A stretch of DNA of 64,000 nucleotides from Streptococcus uberis (GCF_000785785.1 NZ_JRQN01000003.1:1-64000), one strand, 5' to 3'. Shown: positions 9,879-20,012, counted from the stretch's first letter. Numbers and translations: made by a program. Notes: generated by a model not told the origin, from the sequence alone.

Positions 9879-9904
9879 AAAAAAGGAGCCTCTTACGAGA
9901 CTCC
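9879..9904 (-). terminator. tuf terminator
   Basis: Minus-strand stem GGAGTCTC-GTAA-GAGGCTCC (one mismatch) followed by TTTTTT (plus positions 9879-9884). It lies 57 bp beyond the tuf stop. Confidence 0.85.
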
Positions 9905-9960
9905 TTACAATTACATTGTTGTCTGACAAATAATTGTTAATTTGGGAACTTAATTTTTAA

Positions 9961-11157
9961 TTAAGCTTCGATTTCTGAAACGATACCTGAACCAACAGTA
10001 CGTCCACCCTCACGGATTGAGAATGTAGTACCTTGTTCTACGGCGATTGGGTGGATCAATTCAACTTGAATTGTCACGTTATCACCAGGCATAACCATTT
10101 CTGTACCTGCCGGAAGTTCGATTGAACCTGTTACGTCAGTAGTACGGAAGTAGAATTGTGGACGGTAGTTGTTGAAGAATGGAGTATGACGTCCACCTTC
10201 TTCTTTAGAAAGGATGTATACTTCACCTTTAAATTTAGTATGTGGGTTGATTGAACCTGGTTTAGCAATAACTTGTCCACGTTCGATTTCGTCACGTTGA
10301 ACACCACGAAGAAGGATACCTACGTTATCTCCTGCAAGACCTTCGTCAAGTTGTTTACGGAACATTTCAACACCAGTAACAACAGCTTTTTTAGTTTCTT
10401 CTTTGATACCAACGATTTCGATTTCGTCGTTGACACGAACAGTACCACGGTCGATACGTCCTGAAGCAACTGTACCACGACCAGTGATTGAGAATACATC
10501 TTCGACTGGAAGAAGTAATGGTTTGTCAGTGTCGCGTTCTGGTTCTGGAATATATGAGTCAACAGTAGCCATCAATTCCATGATGATATCTTCATGTGCT
10601 GAATCACCTTCAAGAGCTTTAAGAGCTGAACCTTGGATAACTGGTAGGTCATCACCTGGGAAATCGTATTCTGAAAGAAGGTCACGAATTTCCATTTCAA
10701 CTAATTCAAGCAATTCTTCATCATCAACTAAGTCAACTTTGTTCATGAAGACGATAAGGTGTTTAACACCAACCTGACGTGAAAGAAGGATGTGCTCACG
10801 AGTTTGTGGCATTGGTCCATCAGTTGAAGCAACAACAAGGATAGCTCCGTCCATTTGGGCAGCACCAGTGATCATGTTTTTAACATAGTCCGCGTGTCCT
10901 GGGGCATCGATGTGGGCATAGTGACGTGATTCAGTTTCATACTCAACGTGTGCAGTGTTGATTGTGATTCCGCGTTCGCGTTCTTCTGGAGCAGCATCGA
11001 TAGAAGCATAGTCTTTTGGTTGGTTAACTGAGCTTGGTAAGCGACGTGCAAGTACTGTTGTAATTGCAGCAGTTAAAGTAGTTTTACCATGGTCAACGTG
11101 TCCGATTGTACCAATGTTAACGTGGGGTTTACTACGATCGTATTTTTCTTTTGCCAT
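9961..11157 (-). CDS. tuf: Elongation factor Tu
   Basis: A 398-residue translation GTPase delivering aminoacyl-tRNA to the ribosome. G1 [10 protein letters not shown], the effector region with [13 protein letters not shown]3 DAPGHADY and G4 NKVD are all present, followed by the two beta-barrel domains. The start is ATG 11157 ([10 protein letters not shown]); the TTG at 11175 lies inside the ribosome-binding region (GGAGGC) and is not used. It is monocistronic with its own consensus promoter and terminator. Confidence 0.98.
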   Translation of the reverse strand: MAKEKYDRSKPHVNIGTIGHVDHGKTTLTAAITTVLARRLPSSVNQPKDYASIDAAPEERERGITINTAHVEYETESRHYAHIDAPGHADYVKNMITGAAQMDGAILVVASTDGPMPQTREHILLSRQVGVKHLIVFMNKVDLVDDEELLELVEMEIRDLLSEYDFPGDDLPVIQGSALKALEGDSAHEDIIMELMATVDSYIPEPERDTDKPLLLPVEDVFSITGRGTVASGRIDRGTVRVNDEIEIVGIKEETKKAVVTGVEMFRKQLDEGLAGDNVGILLRGVQRDEIERGQVIAKPGSINPHTKFKGEVYILSKEEGGRHTPFFNNYRPQFYFRTTDVTGSIELPAGTEMVMPGDNVTIQVELIHPIAVEQGTTFSIREGGRTVGSGIVSEIEA

Positions 11158-11229
11158 TTTGGGAAAAGCCTCCAATAAAATATATTTTATAGATAGACGG
11201 TAGGCAATACAGTCTAACTTTACCTTACT

Positions 11230-11257
11230 ATTGTAGCAAATTCTAAGGAAAATGCAA
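11230..11257 (-). promoter_or_regulatory. tuf promoter
   Basis: -35 TTGCAT (11252-11257), 16-bp spacer, -10 TACAAT (11230-11235) on the minus strand. The leader is about 65 nt. Confidence 0.75.
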
Positions 11258-11406
11258 GTATTTTATGTTTAAAGCCATTTCTTTCTTTCACATCATATCT
11301 AAAATTCAAGATTTATCCATTAAATTTATTTAATTACCTATTGATATAAAATTTATTTTTCTATTTAGCTCACTGAAGCTTGACTTATCTCCTAAATAGG
11401 CCAAGT

Positions 11407-11430
11407 AAAAAACCTTCCTTACGGAAGATT
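11407..11430 (-). terminator. ftsW terminator
   Basis: Minus-strand stem AATCTTCC-GTAA-GGAAGGTT followed by TTTTT, starting directly at the ftsW stop codon. Confidence 0.85.
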
Positions 11431-12711
11431 TTATTTAAATTGATTAAGATTAATGACATTTGTACTTTTTTGTTCTTTGCTAATCGTTTTTCTGTAGGAT
11501 AGCTCTGCTTCTTTCATGATTTCGTCGCGCTTTTCACTCGCATCAATATTCAATACAAAACCAATGGCAACCGATAAAACTAATAAACTATTTCCACCTT
11601 GGGAAAGAAATGGAAAAGTAACACCTGTCGAAGGGATTAAGCCTGAAATACCACCAATATTAACAAATATTTGCGTTAATATCATCCCTCCTACGCCTAA
11701 TGCTATCATCGAATTAAACGGTTTTTTAGCTTTAATTCCTACATTTAAAATTCTTAAAATCAGGAAGAAGACTAGTGCAAGAATTAAACCTGCACCAATT
11801 AATCCTAATTCTTCAATGACAATAGAAAAAACAAAGTCTGTTTGTGCTTCAGGTAAATAGCCACGCTTTTCAATAGAATTCCCGAGTCCCATACCAAACC
11901 AGCCACCATTACTCATTGCGTAGTATGAATGCGCTAACTGGTGTCCTGAGCCTTTTAAATCTTGAAATGGATTAAAAAATGCACTAAAACGTTTAGCAAC
12001 ATAACCAAAAACTGGAATTGCCGCTACTCTGTTTACCCCAATTACAGAAATACTACCTAAAAAGAGCACTGAGAACGTTGTAATGAGAGTTAAGATTGCG
12101 GAAAACCACTTATAGCCAATTCCACTAATTGAAATCATCATAATCGAAGTTAAAACAATAATCGCAGCATTTCCTAAGTCAGGTTGTGCAGCAACCAATA
12201 GGATTAAAATTAATGAATAGACACGCCAGTCTTTTAAATCACTAACTTGGTGAGGTAGCCATTTGCCTCTGGTTAATGCTTGATAATCATAAACAGCAAT
12301 TTCTTCTTGGCGCCTTGAAAAAGTTGATGCCAGATACCAAACCATAATAATTTTTAAATACTCTGCTGGTTGAAAACTGACTGGCCCCACGATAATCCAT
12401 CCATGAGCGCCATTGACTTCTTTTGTAAAAAATCGAGAAATCAATAACAAGGCCACTTCAATAAGCATGACTAAGGTAAGTACTTTAGAATTATTTAAAA
12501 AATTCAATTTTAATTTATAAATGAACCAAATGGCTATTAATGAAATAATCCAAAATATCCCTTGGTTTAAAACCGAGTGAAACGAATTTGCATTGTATTG
12601 AATGAGAGTTGCACTTGTAGAAGAGTAGACCACAATCAGTCCTATAACTGAAAGGATTATGTAAGGTACCAAAATAGAGTAATTTAACAAGTGCTTTTTA
12701 TCGATTTTCAT
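11431..12711 (-). CDS. ftsW: Cell-division SEDS glycosyltransferase FtsW
   Basis: A 426-residue polytopic membrane protein with about ten membrane segments. It belongs to the SEDS family that polymerises lipid II at the septum with a partner class B PBP. Family features include YSS near TM1, the FQPAEYLKI motif, the large outer loop with HQLAHSYYAMSNGGWFGMG, and the C-terminal GGISGLIPSTGVTFPFLSQGG signature. The neighbouring ppc favours FtsW over RodA, as in other streptococci. ATG 12711 follows GGGGAAAC. A weak extended -10 (TGATATAAT) lies about 35 bp upstream, so it may not depend on ppc read-through. Confidence 0.9.
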   Translation of the reverse strand: MKIDKKHLLNYSILVPYIILSVIGLIVVYSSTSATLIQYNANSFHSVLNQGIFWIISLIAIWFIYKLKLNFLNNSKVLTLVMLIEVALLLISRFFTKEVNGAHGWIIVGPVSFQPAEYLKIIMVWYLASTFSRRQEEIAVYDYQALTRGKWLPHQVSDLKDWRVYSLILILLVAAQPDLGNAAIIVLTSIMMISISGIGYKWFSAILTLITTFSVLFLGSISVIGVNRVAAIPVFGYVAKRFSAFFNPFQDLKGSGHQLAHSYYAMSNGGWFGMGLGNSIEKRGYLPEAQTDFVFSIVIEELGLIGAGLILALVFFLILRILNVGIKAKKPFNSMIALGVGGMILTQIFVNIGGISGLIPSTGVTFPFLSQGGNSLLVLSVAIGFVLNIDASEKRDEIMKEAELSYRKTISKEQKSTNVINLNQFK

Positions 12712-12743
12712 AGTTTCCCCTATATATCTGATAATCTTTTAGC

Positions 12744-12752
12744 ATTATATCA
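12744..12752 (-). promoter_or_regulatory. Putative ftsW extended -10 promoter
   Basis: TGATATAAT on the minus strand (TATAAT = 12744-12749). The -35 region is only a T-run. Confidence 0.4.
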
Positions 12753-12883
12753 TCTTTCTAGTTCAAAAAAAAGAGAAAAAGGACCAAGCAAAACTGTCTT
12801 TAATCGTCAGTCTATACTTAGTTCCTATTTCATAGAATCACTAACTATTGTAACAGATATGATTTCTGCTACTTAAAGGCAGA

Positions 12884-15700
12884 TCAACCCGAATTACGAA
12901 GTCCAGTTGCAATACCATTAATTGTCGTATGGATCAGTTTTTCATAATCCTCATCCAATTGATTGTGACGGAGTCGTTTAATTAATTCAATTTGAATGTA
13001 ATTTAGGACATTAAAATATGGGAGACGGAAATCTAAACTATGTTTTAAAGAGGGATTATCTTCTAATAACTCTGAATGTTGCTCAATAGATAAGATAATA
13101 TTTTTAGTCAACTGCCATTCATCAAGAATAGCATGGAAGACATCTCTCACTTCTTCTTTTTCTGCGAGTTGTGCATATTGAAAGGCAATATTCATATTTG
13201 ATTTAGATAAGACCATATCAACATTAGATAATAAGGAGTGGAAAAATGGCCAGTTATCATACATATCCTGAAGTTTAGCCAAATTTCCATCAGCTTGATC
13301 AATAAAGTGTTTAAAAGCAGAACCTACGCCGTACCACCCTGGGAACATAATCCGGTTTTGAGACCAAGAGAAAACCCAAGGAATAGCACGTAAACCTGTG
13401 ATTTCAGTAATTGTTTTACGTGCAGCAGGACGAGAACCAATATTTAAACTTGATACTTCTTTGATAGGACTTGCTTCAAAGAAATAATCGTAAAAATGAG
13501 GATTTTCAAATACCAGTTGACGATATATATGATTACTATAATCAACGATACCATCCATCGTCGCCCGGTAATCTGTAATATCTGCAGGATTAGTAATCAT
13601 TTTTGTTACCATTCGATTAATGGACGCAGAAATAAGCATTTCTAGATTATAATAGGCGACGTCCTTATTGCCGTATTTATTCTCTATAATTTCCCCTTGT
13701 TCTGTTAAACGAATACGGTCTTTAATAGAACCAAACGGTTGAGAAGTAATGGCATCATATGAAGGGCCACCACCTCGACCAACTGTCCCACCACGTCCAT
13801 GGAAAAATGTGATTTTTATCCCATGTTCGTCACCAATTTGCGTCAATTCATTTTGAGCTTTATACAATGTCCAGCCGGATGATAGGTAGCCCCCATCTTT
13901 ATTACTATCAGAATAACCAAGCATAATTTCTTGATAGTCATCTTTAGAGGCTATCCAGTTTTTAACAATTGGATAAGCCAAGAAAGCCTTCATGATAGTG
14001 TTAGAATTATCTAAGTCCTCAATCGTCTCAAACAATGGAACAATCTGTATCCGAGCAGAATCTTGATCAATCAATCCTACTTCTTTTAGCATAATAGCTA
14101 ATTCAAACATATCTGAAACACTTTCAGTATGTGAGATAATATGCTGCTTGATAACTTCCTCACCTAGAGTATCTTTCAAATAGCGAGCCGTTTGATAGAT
14201 AGCTAATTCTTTTTTGAGTAACTCCGATTTTTCAGAATTCGTCGAAGATAAGGTTCTTGGATCTTCTGTCAATTGTTTATGCAATAACTGACATTTGTCA
14301 TCTTCTGTCAAGTCACTGTAATTGTGACAAATATTAGCTGATTTCAATAATTCAGCCACACAAGCCTCTTGAATACTAGAGTCCTGACGCATGTCAATAC
14401 TTGCTAAGTAGAAGCCAAAGATATCAACAGCCTGAATTAACTCTTCTAAGTCTCCACTAACTAAATTACCATCTCCATTGGCTACCAATGATGATTCAAT
14501 TTGCAATAAGTCTAATTTAAATTCATTAGCTGACTGATAAATTGGAACTCGGTTTTCTTTAATATCGTCAGATAAGTTATTAAGTCGTGATTGTAGATAG
14601 TCCGCTATCAGTGAGGCATTGGTATTATCACTTCCTTCAAGAGGATTTTTATATCGCTCAAATGGTTGATTTTCTCCATTACTCGTCAAACTAAGGAGGG
14701 TCTGAATCATCCGAGACTGGATATAATGAAAAGCTTTCCGATATGGTTCATTTTCTCTATAAATTGATTTATCATTGGATAAATCAGCTAATTCTTCCAC
14801 TTGACGACTGGTTTTAGTCAAGGTTGAAGATAAAGAGAAACTCCTATAAAGGTTTGTTAATTTTTCAATATAATAGTTTAAAATAACTTCACTTTGGAGC
14901 AAAGCTGATAATTTTAAAGTTTCAGCAGTTACAAAAGGATTGCCATCACGGTCGCCACCAATCCACATCCCCATTGTGATAGGTTTAGGATTAGATAAGT
15001 CGAAACCTTTTTCTTTAGCTATTTGTTTGTACTTATTAGTTAAGGATGTGATTGCCTCGATAAGTGAAGAATTATAATATTGCATGACATTTGTGATTTC
15101 ATTTTTTACTTTTAGTTTCTTTTCACGGATAATGTCAGTTTCCATAATGATTTCAATGTAACGGCGTAAATCACTCAGCCATTTTTCCTTGTTAACTACA
15201 CCATTTTTTACATCCCGGTACTTTCTTAGCAAATCATGGATTTTATTTGTTAATTCAAGGACCGTTTTACGCTGAACTTGTGTTGGGTGAGCAGTTAAAA
15301 CTGGAACAACATTGACATGTTCAAGAATATCTTGAGCTTTATCATGCTCTGCTACTTCAGCAATTGTCTGAGATAATTTACCAAGATAATCGCTATCCGT
15401 ATTATTTTGAAAGTTGATTTCGTAGGCCAAATCAACGTCTTCGGAGATATTGATGAGAAGAGGTAAAATGGTAAAATAGCGCGAGATAACAACCATGTCA
15501 TCATTGCTTAATTGTCCGATTACTTTCTCAAGTAAGACATAATCTTGTTTTTCAGAAATGCTTAGAATATCTTCTATTTTTGAAAAAGCCTCATCTCCAA
15601 TCATTTGACGGGTGATTGATTCCAAAATCTCTTTTAGAATATTAACTTCTTCAGCAATAATTTCGTGGTTATTACTACTTTCTAACTTTTTTATAGCCAA
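12884..15700 (-). CDS. ppc: Phosphoenolpyruvate carboxylase
   Basis: A 938-residue cytosolic enzyme making oxaloacetate from PEP and bicarbonate, the anaplerotic supply for aspartate. Visible are [11 protein letters not shown] with the catalytic His (about residue 138), [20 protein letters not shown] and the glycine-rich [14 protein letters not shown] loop. The C-terminus ends LRNSG, one residue different from the usual NTG. The start codon is TTG at 15700 with AGGAGT 8 nt upstream. A likely promoter (-10 TATGAT) lies about 50 bp upstream. No terminator separates it from ftsW. Confidence 0.95.
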   Translation of the reverse strand: MAIKKLESSNNHEIIAEEVNILKEILESITRQMIGDEAFSKIEDILSISEKQDYVLLEKVIGQLSNDDMVVISRYFTILPLLINISEDVDLAYEINFQNNTDSDYLGKLSQTIAEVAEHDKAQDILEHVNVVPVLTAHPTQVQRKTVLELTNKIHDLLRKYRDVKNGVVNKEKWLSDLRRYIEIIMETDIIREKKLKVKNEITNVMQYYNSSLIEAITSLTNKYKQIAKEKGFDLSNPKPITMGMWIGGDRDGNPFVTAETLKLSALLQSEVILNYYIEKLTNLYRSFSLSSTLTKTSRQVEELADLSNDKSIYRENEPYRKAFHYIQSRMIQTLLSLTSNGENQPFERYKNPLEGSDNTNASLIADYLQSRLNNLSDDIKENRVPIYQSANEFKLDLLQIESSLVANGDGNLVSGDLEELIQAVDIFGFYLASIDMRQDSSIQEACVAELLKSANICHNYSDLTEDDKCQLLHKQLTEDPRTLSSTNSEKSELLKKELAIYQTARYLKDTLGEEVIKQHIISHTESVSDMFELAIMLKEVGLIDQDSARIQIVPLFETIEDLDNSNTIMKAFLAYPIVKNWIASKDDYQEIMLGYSDSNKDGGYLSSGWTLYKAQNELTQIGDEHGIKITFFHGRGGTVGRGGGPSYDAITSQPFGSIKDRIRLTEQGEIIENKYGNKDVAYYNLEMLISASINRMVTKMITNPADITDYRATMDGIVDYSNHIYRQLVFENPHFYDYFFEASPIKEVSSLNIGSRPAARKTITEITGLRAIPWVFSWSQNRIMFPGWYGVGSAFKHFIDQADGNLAKLQDMYDNWPFFHSLLSNVDMVLSKSNMNIAFQYAQLAEKEEVRDVFHAILDEWQLTKNIILSIEQHSELLEDNPSLKHSLDFRLPYFNVLNYIQIELIKRLRHNQLDEDYEKLIHTTINGIATGLRNSG

Positions 15701-15897
15701 TCTTAGTCACTCCTTTTCTACATACCTTCCCTTTTTATCATACCATTTTTTCTAAAAAAAGTAAGAACATTTCAAAATAATGTCTGTTTTTTACAAATTT
15801 ATTCTCTCTATTTTCAAAAATCGTTTGTTCTAATACCTATATCATATGCGTCTTATTTTTGTTATACTAATATTACAAGTAATCAAAGGAGACTTAC

Positions 15898-17688
15898 ATG
15901 GAATTAAAAGAACGTAGCCAATTTCCAGAAAATGAACTCTGGGATTTATCAGCACTCTACAAAGACAAACAAGACTTTCTCTTAGCTATCGAGAAAGCTT
16001 TAGGTGATGTTGTTCAATTTAAAAAAGACTTTGATGGACATCTGAATACCTATGAGGATTTTGACAGAGCTTTAATGGAGATTGAGCAAATCTATATCCA
16101 AATGAGTCATATTTCAACTTACTCTTTCATGCCACAAACAACTGATTTTTCAAATGAAGAATTTGCTCAGATTGCACAATCGGGTGAAGATTTTATGACC
16201 AAAGCCAGCGTTGAACTTAGTTTTTTTGAAACAGCACTTGCTAATGCTAGTGACGACATTCTAAATCAATTAGAATCAAATAGCTACTATAGTGCAACGA
16301 TTCGTCAAGCAAAAGTTCAAAAGAAATTTCTTTTAAACCCAAATGTTGAGAAAGCTTTAGCTAACTTGCGCGAAGTGCTTAATGCGCCATACGATATTTA
16401 TACAAAAATGCGTGCCGGTGACTTTGAAATGGATGATTTTGAAGTAGATGGTAAAAGCTACAAAAATTCTTTTGTTACTTATGAAAACTTTTATCAAAAT
16501 CATGAGAATCACGACGTTCGTGCCAAGGCTTTCGACTCGTTTTCAAAAGGATTGGCAAAACATCAAAATGCAGCGGCAGCAGCCTATCTTGCTAAAGTAA
16601 AATCTGAAAAGTTAATTGCCGATATGCGTGGTTATGACTCCGTTTTTGACTACTTATTAGCTGAGCAAGAAGTTGATCGTTCCATGTTTGATCGTCAAAT
16701 TGATTTAATCATGTCCGATTTTGGACCTGTTGCTCAAAAATTCGTTAAACATGTTGCTGAGGTCAATGGTCTTGAAAAAATGACATTTGCCGATTGGAAG
16801 TTAGATATTGACAATGAACTCAATCCTCAGGTATCAATTGATGATGCTTACGACTTAGTGATGAAATCTGTTGCTCCATTAGGTCCTGAGTACACTCAAG
16901 AAGTTGCTCGCTATCAAAGTGAACGATGGGTTGATTTTGCAGCAAATGCTAACAAAGATTCTGGTGGGTATGCAGCTGATCCCTATAAAGTTCACCCGTA
17001 TGTATTAATGAGTTGGACAGGTCGTATGTCAGACGTCTACACCCTCATTCACGAAATTGGTCATTCTGGACAATTTATTTTCTCTGACAACCACCAAAGC
17101 TATTTTAATACACATATGTCAACCTACTACGTTGAAGCACCTTCTACATTTAACGAACTATTATTAAGTGATTATTTAGAACATGCTTTTGAAGACCCTC
17201 GCCAAAAACGCTTCGCCTTAGCCCATAGACTCACTGACACCTACTTCCACAACTTCATCACCCATTTACTTGAAGCAGCCTTCCAAAGAAAAGTTTATAC
17301 CGTGATTGAAAATGGAGGCACTTTCGGTGCTGAACAATTAAATACAATGATGAAAGATGTTTTAATTGAATTCTGGGGAGATGCTATTGAAATTGATGAC
17401 AATGCTGCCCTAACTTGGATGCGTCAAGCACACTACTATATGGGCTTATATAGCTATACTTACTCAGCAGGTTTGGTCATTTCAACGGCTGGCTATTTGA
17501 ACCTAAAACATAATGAAAAAGGTGCACAAGAATGGCTAACTTTATTGAAGTCAGGTGGTAGCTTAACACCTTTAGAGACAGCACGTTTGATACATGCTGA
17601 TATTTCAACAGATAAACCACTTCGCGATACTATTCAATTCCTAAGCGAGACTGTTGATCAAGTGATTGCATATAGTGCAAAACTATAA
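15898..17688 (+). CDS. pepF: Oligoendopeptidase F
   Basis: A 596-residue M3B zinc metallopeptidase that cleaves oligopeptides in the cytosol. The zinc-binding HEIGHSGQ (about residues 385-392) is followed by the conserved EAPSTFNELLL glutamate helix. Length is usual. AAAGGAG precedes the ATG. A -10 TATACT (15863-15868) is visible, but the -35 is weak. It diverges from ppc and ends at a strong terminator. Confidence 0.95.
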   Translation: MELKERSQFPENELWDLSALYKDKQDFLLAIEKALGDVVQFKKDFDGHLNTYEDFDRALMEIEQIYIQMSHISTYSFMPQTTDFSNEEFAQIAQSGEDFMTKASVELSFFETALANASDDILNQLESNSYYSATIRQAKVQKKFLLNPNVEKALANLREVLNAPYDIYTKMRAGDFEMDDFEVDGKSYKNSFVTYENFYQNHENHDVRAKAFDSFSKGLAKHQNAAAAAYLAKVKSEKLIADMRGYDSVFDYLLAEQEVDRSMFDRQIDLIMSDFGPVAQKFVKHVAEVNGLEKMTFADWKLDIDNELNPQVSIDDAYDLVMKSVAPLGPEYTQEVARYQSERWVDFAANANKDSGGYAADPYKVHPYVLMSWTGRMSDVYTLIHEIGHSGQFIFSDNHQSYFNTHMSTYYVEAPSTFNELLLSDYLEHAFEDPRQKRFALAHRLTDTYFHNFITHLLEAAFQRKVYTVIENGGTFGAEQLNTMMKDVLIEFWGDAIEIDDNAALTWMRQAHYYMGLYSYTYSAGLVISTAGYLNLKHNEKGAQEWLTLLKSGGSLTPLETARLIHADISTDKPLRDTIQFLSETVDQVIAYSAKL

Positions 17689-17729
17689 AATAAAAGGATG
17701 ACTGTGTCATCCCTTTTATTTTATTTTTT
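17686..17729. terminator. Bidirectional terminator after pepF
   Basis: A long stem (AAAATAAAAGGATGAC / GTCATCC-C-TTTTATTTT) with a 3-nt loop and T-run. It also covers the stop of the convergent lipoprotein gene. Confidence 0.88.
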
Positions 17730-18090
17730 CTTGATAAAATTCAACTCTGTCCCCTTCATGCGCTTTTATTTTATCAGCCGCTTTAGGTGCCATTTTTTTA
17801 TTGATTTTGAAGAACCAATACGTTTTGTTTTTGGTATCTTGCTCAAATCCATCTATTGACGTAATAAAACCAGATTGTTCTTTCACTTTGTAGTTAGCTT
17901 TTAAGACATCCATAATAGTATCCCCCTTCTTAAAACTAACCTTCTCACTAATCGTATCTGTGTCCTCTTTAACAATTAGTGTTAAGTAATGGCTATCTGA
18001 GCTTTCTTTTTTGGAATTGCTTTGCTGACTACAAGCAACTAAAAATAAGGAAAAAGTAAACAATAAAAGTGTTTTAACTGTTCTTTTCAT
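17716..18090 (-). CDS. DUF4430 (transcobalamin-like) lipoprotein
   Basis: A 124-residue lipoprotein. A signal peptide with lipobox LVAC-S at residues 17-21 is followed by a polar linker and then a domain whose pattern (SFKKGDTIMDVLK, GFITSIDGF, NKTYWFFKINK, GDRVEFYQE) fits DUF4430, the transcobalamin-like C-terminal domain. It should be anchored outside the membrane. It overlaps the end of the ECF S-component gene by 17 nt, has its own GGAG site, and is clearly co-transcribed with it. I infer that it is an extracellular ligand-capturing partner of the transporter; the ligand is unknown. Confidence 0.82.
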   Translation of the reverse strand: MKRTVKTLLLFTFSLFLVACSQQSNSKKESSDSHYLTLIVKEDTDTISEKVSFKKGDTIMDVLKANYKVKEQSGFITSIDGFEQDTKNKTYWFFKINKKMAPKAADKIKAHEGDRVEFYQEKIK

Positions 18091-18577
18091 AAAATAATCT
18101 CCTAAAAATGGTAATGATAACTAGATAAAATAGAAATGAAGAAATAGCATGTGCAATATCAAAGGGTATACCTAATAAAATATAAGACCAATAAGGCATA
18201 CTATACAGATAAGCAAAACAAGAATCAATCAACACCCCATACAGTAAGGCTAAAAATGCAACTACTCCTGCTTGAATTAACAGGCCTTGTTTATGCCATT
18301 TCCTAATAAACGGGTATAAAATAGAACGCCAAATTGTTAATAACAACATATAGATAGTTATTTGCCAAAATACCCATGGCCCAAAACCAAGTAAAAACGA
18401 TGTTAAGAATAGCGTCGTAAACATAACTAAGTAAGCTTCATAAAGTCCAAAAAAAATAGAAAAGACAAAAAATAAAGCTGTTATCGGTTGGATATTTGGC
18501 AATTGACCAAAGGCCATTCGTAAAACAAATGCGAGCGCTGAGAAAATTGCAATTCTGGTAACTTGTTTGCTTGACAT
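18074..18577 (-). CDS. ECF transporter S-component, substrate unassigned
   Basis: A 167-residue hydrophobic protein with about six membrane segments, including an N-terminal ARRAY-like start (RIAIFSALAFVLRMAFG) and PNIQPITALFFVF, as in energy-coupling-factor substrate-binding subunits. It would share the general EcfAA'T module encoded elsewhere. AAGGAAA precedes the ATG. No cobalamin, FMN or TPP riboswitch precedes it; instead a 12-bp palindrome overlaps the presumed -35. The pairing with a transcobalamin-like lipoprotein suggests a corrinoid or other cofactor, which is speculation. Confidence 0.78.
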   Translation of the reverse strand: MSSKQVTRIAIFSALAFVLRMAFGQLPNIQPITALFFVFSIFFGLYEAYLVMFTTLFLTSFLLGFGPWVFWQITIYMLLLTIWRSILYPFIRKWHKQGLLIQAGVVAFLALLYGVLIDSCFAYLYSMPYWSYILLGIPFDIAHAISSFLFYLVIITIFRRLFYEKNS

Positions 18578-18605
18578 CTTAATTTCCTTCTAGCAGTTTT
18601 ACTCT

Positions 18606-18639
18606 ATTATGACAGAAATTCGAAATCTTGACTAGTCAA
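18606..18639 (-). promoter_or_regulatory. Promoter and palindromic operator of ECF-S/DUF4430 pair
   Basis: Minus-strand -10 CATAAT (18606-18611) and -35 TAGTCA (18629-18634), 17-bp spacer. The perfect palindrome TTGACTAGTCAA (18628-18639) covers the -35, which suggests repression. It resembles the AdcR consensus TTAACYRGTTAA but differs at two symmetric positions. The rest of the 331-bp gap 18578-18909 holds only the GH25 promoter. Confidence 0.5.
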
Positions 18640-18873
18640 AAAAAATAAACAAGTCATCGGATGTAAGAAAAAAATTAAGCAAAAATTACAAATATAATCT
18701 CATTTCCTCTTTCCTATAGTTTCAATGTATACCATCTTATGGTTTGTTATAGTTTTAGACTAAATAAATTCATTTTATTAGACTCTTTAAAGGTTGTCAT
18801 AGTAGTAATCGAAGAAAGATTTATGCTGATTTGATTATAAAGTAAGATAATATAAGAATCCAGTTAGGAAATT

Positions 18874-18902
18874 TTGATTTTTTTTTATCTTTAGGGTACA
18901 AT
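18874..18902 (+). promoter_or_regulatory. GH25 promoter, leaderless transcript
   Basis: -35 TTGATT (18874-18879), 17-bp spacer, -10 TACAAT (18897-18902). The ATG at 18910 is 8 bases past the -10, and no Shine-Dalgarno can fit between. Confidence 0.75.
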
Positions 18903-18909
18903 ATGACTA

Positions 18910-19749
18910 ATGAGAAGAAGAATAAAGCCTATAGTTGTACTAGTCTTCTTTATCTTTTTTGCATTTCTTTTAATTATTGGAAAAAATCATTCAGACAAGA
19001 CGAAAGAAAAGGAATTAAGTATTGCAAAATCAACTATTCCAATAGTTACTAGCAAAACAGATAAAAAAAACAAGAGTACAACTGATAATGAAGAATTTAT
19101 CTTGAATCCCATTGTAGATGTGTCTGGTTGGCAATTGCCAAATGAAATTGATTACGATACCTTATCAAAAAATATATCTGGAGCCATTGTACGTGTTTTT
19201 GGAGGATCACAAATTACTTCTAAAAACAATGCTGCCTATACAACAGGTATAGACAAATCATTTAAAACACATATCAAAGAATTCAAGAAACGCAATGTCC
19301 CTGTCGCAGTTTACAGCTATGCTTTAGGTGCAAGCACAAAAGAAATGCGTGCTGAAGCTAGAGCATTCTATAAAAATGCTTCACCCTACAATCCTACTTA
19401 CTATTGGATTGATGTTGAGGAAGTTACCATGAAAGATATGAATAAAGGCGTCCAAGCATTCCGTGACGAATTAAAAAAATTAGGCGCTGAAAATGTTGGT
19501 CTCTATATCGGTACTTATTTCATGGCTGAACAAGAAATTTCTACAAAAGGTTTTGATGCTGTCTGGATCCCTACTTATGGTAGTGACTCGGGATATTATG
19601 AAGCTGCCCCTAACACAAAGCTTGACTATGATTTACATCAGTATACCTCTCAGGGTTACTTACCTGGTTTTAATAACGCACTTGATTTAAATCAAATTGC
19701 TGTTACCAAAGATACAAAAAGTACCTACAAAAAATTATTCGGAAAATAA
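18910..19749 (+). CDS. GH25 muramidase (lysozyme), membrane-anchored
   Basis: A 279-residue glycoside hydrolase family 25 protein that should cleave N-acetylmuramic acid linkages in peptidoglycan. One N-terminal membrane segment (residues 8-24), with no lipobox or clear cleavage site, suggests an anchored extracellular enzyme. A Lys/Ser/Thr-rich linker follows. The catalytic domain starts at PIVDVSGWQ and has the YYWIDVEE acid pair and a C-terminal YDLHQYTSQGYLPG strand. The start is the ATG at 18910, the first codon usable from an apparently leaderless message. It is monocistronic. A housekeeping wall-remodelling role is inferred because no phage genes lie nearby. Confidence 0.88.
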   Translation: MRRRIKPIVVLVFFIFFAFLLIIGKNHSDKTKEKELSIAKSTIPIVTSKTDKKNKSTTDNEEFILNPIVDVSGWQLPNEIDYDTLSKNISGAIVRVFGGSQITSKNNAAYTTGIDKSFKTHIKEFKKRNVPVAVYSYALGASTKEMRAEARAFYKNASPYNPTYYWIDVEEVTMKDMNKGVQAFRDELKKLGAENVGLYIGTYFMAEQEISTKGFDAVWIPTYGSDSGYYEAAPNTKLDYDLHQYTSQGYLPGFNNALDLNQIAVTKDTKSTYKKLFGK

Positions 19750-19768
19750 TGACGACCTCTAGGTCTAT

Positions 19769-19806
19769 AAATGAAGTCAAAAAATAGTTGCCTTCATTTT
19801 TTATTA
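19769..19806 (+). terminator. Terminator after GH25 gene
   Basis: AAATGAAG (19769-19776) / CTTCATTT (19792-19799) followed by TTTATT. The loop of about 15 nt is long. Confidence 0.6.
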
Positions 19807-19874
19807 CCCTAATAGCTTTTTTATAGGCACTTTATTCCTTGCCTAACAATCTTCCTCCTATTACTTTTCAAGCC

Positions 19875-19911
19875 CCTTATCTTGACAAGGATAAGGCTTA
19901 CATACTATAAT
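19875..19911 (+). promoter_or_regulatory. Promoter of TPP riboswitch/thiT
   Basis: Consensus -35 TTGACA (19882-19887), 18-bp spacer, -10 TATAAT (19906-19911). A 7-bp inverted repeat CCTTATC/GATAAGG brackets the -35. Confidence 0.75.
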
Positions 19912-19930
19912 AATTAAAAATAATAAAATT

Positions 19931-20012
19931 TCACAAAGGAGTGCTTTGGCTGAGATCGTTTCGACGAAATCCTAAAGACCTGATCTTGTTAGTACAAGCG
20001 TAGGGATTGTGA
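19931..20012 (+). promoter_or_regulatory. TPP riboswitch (THI element)
   Basis: All conserved blocks are present in order: P1 TCACAA/TTGTGA, GGAGTGC, GGCTGAGAT, a variable P3, ACCTGATCTTGTTAGTACAA and GCGTAGGGA. It binds thiamine pyrophosphate. With the terminator directly downstream it should switch thiT off when TPP is plentiful. Confidence 0.97.

Noticed and set aside
10273-10777. Open frames on the plus strand opposite tuf
   Set aside because: They are antisense shadows caused by the strong codon bias of tuf; no ribosome site and no family features.
11158-11175. TTG start extending EF-Tu by six residues
   Set aside because: It contains the GGAGG of tuf; EF-Tu universally begins MAKEK in this group.
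18578-18900. A cobalamin riboswitch before the ECF S-component
   Set aside because: I looked for the B12-box and found none in the AT-rich gap; only a promoter and a palindrome are present.
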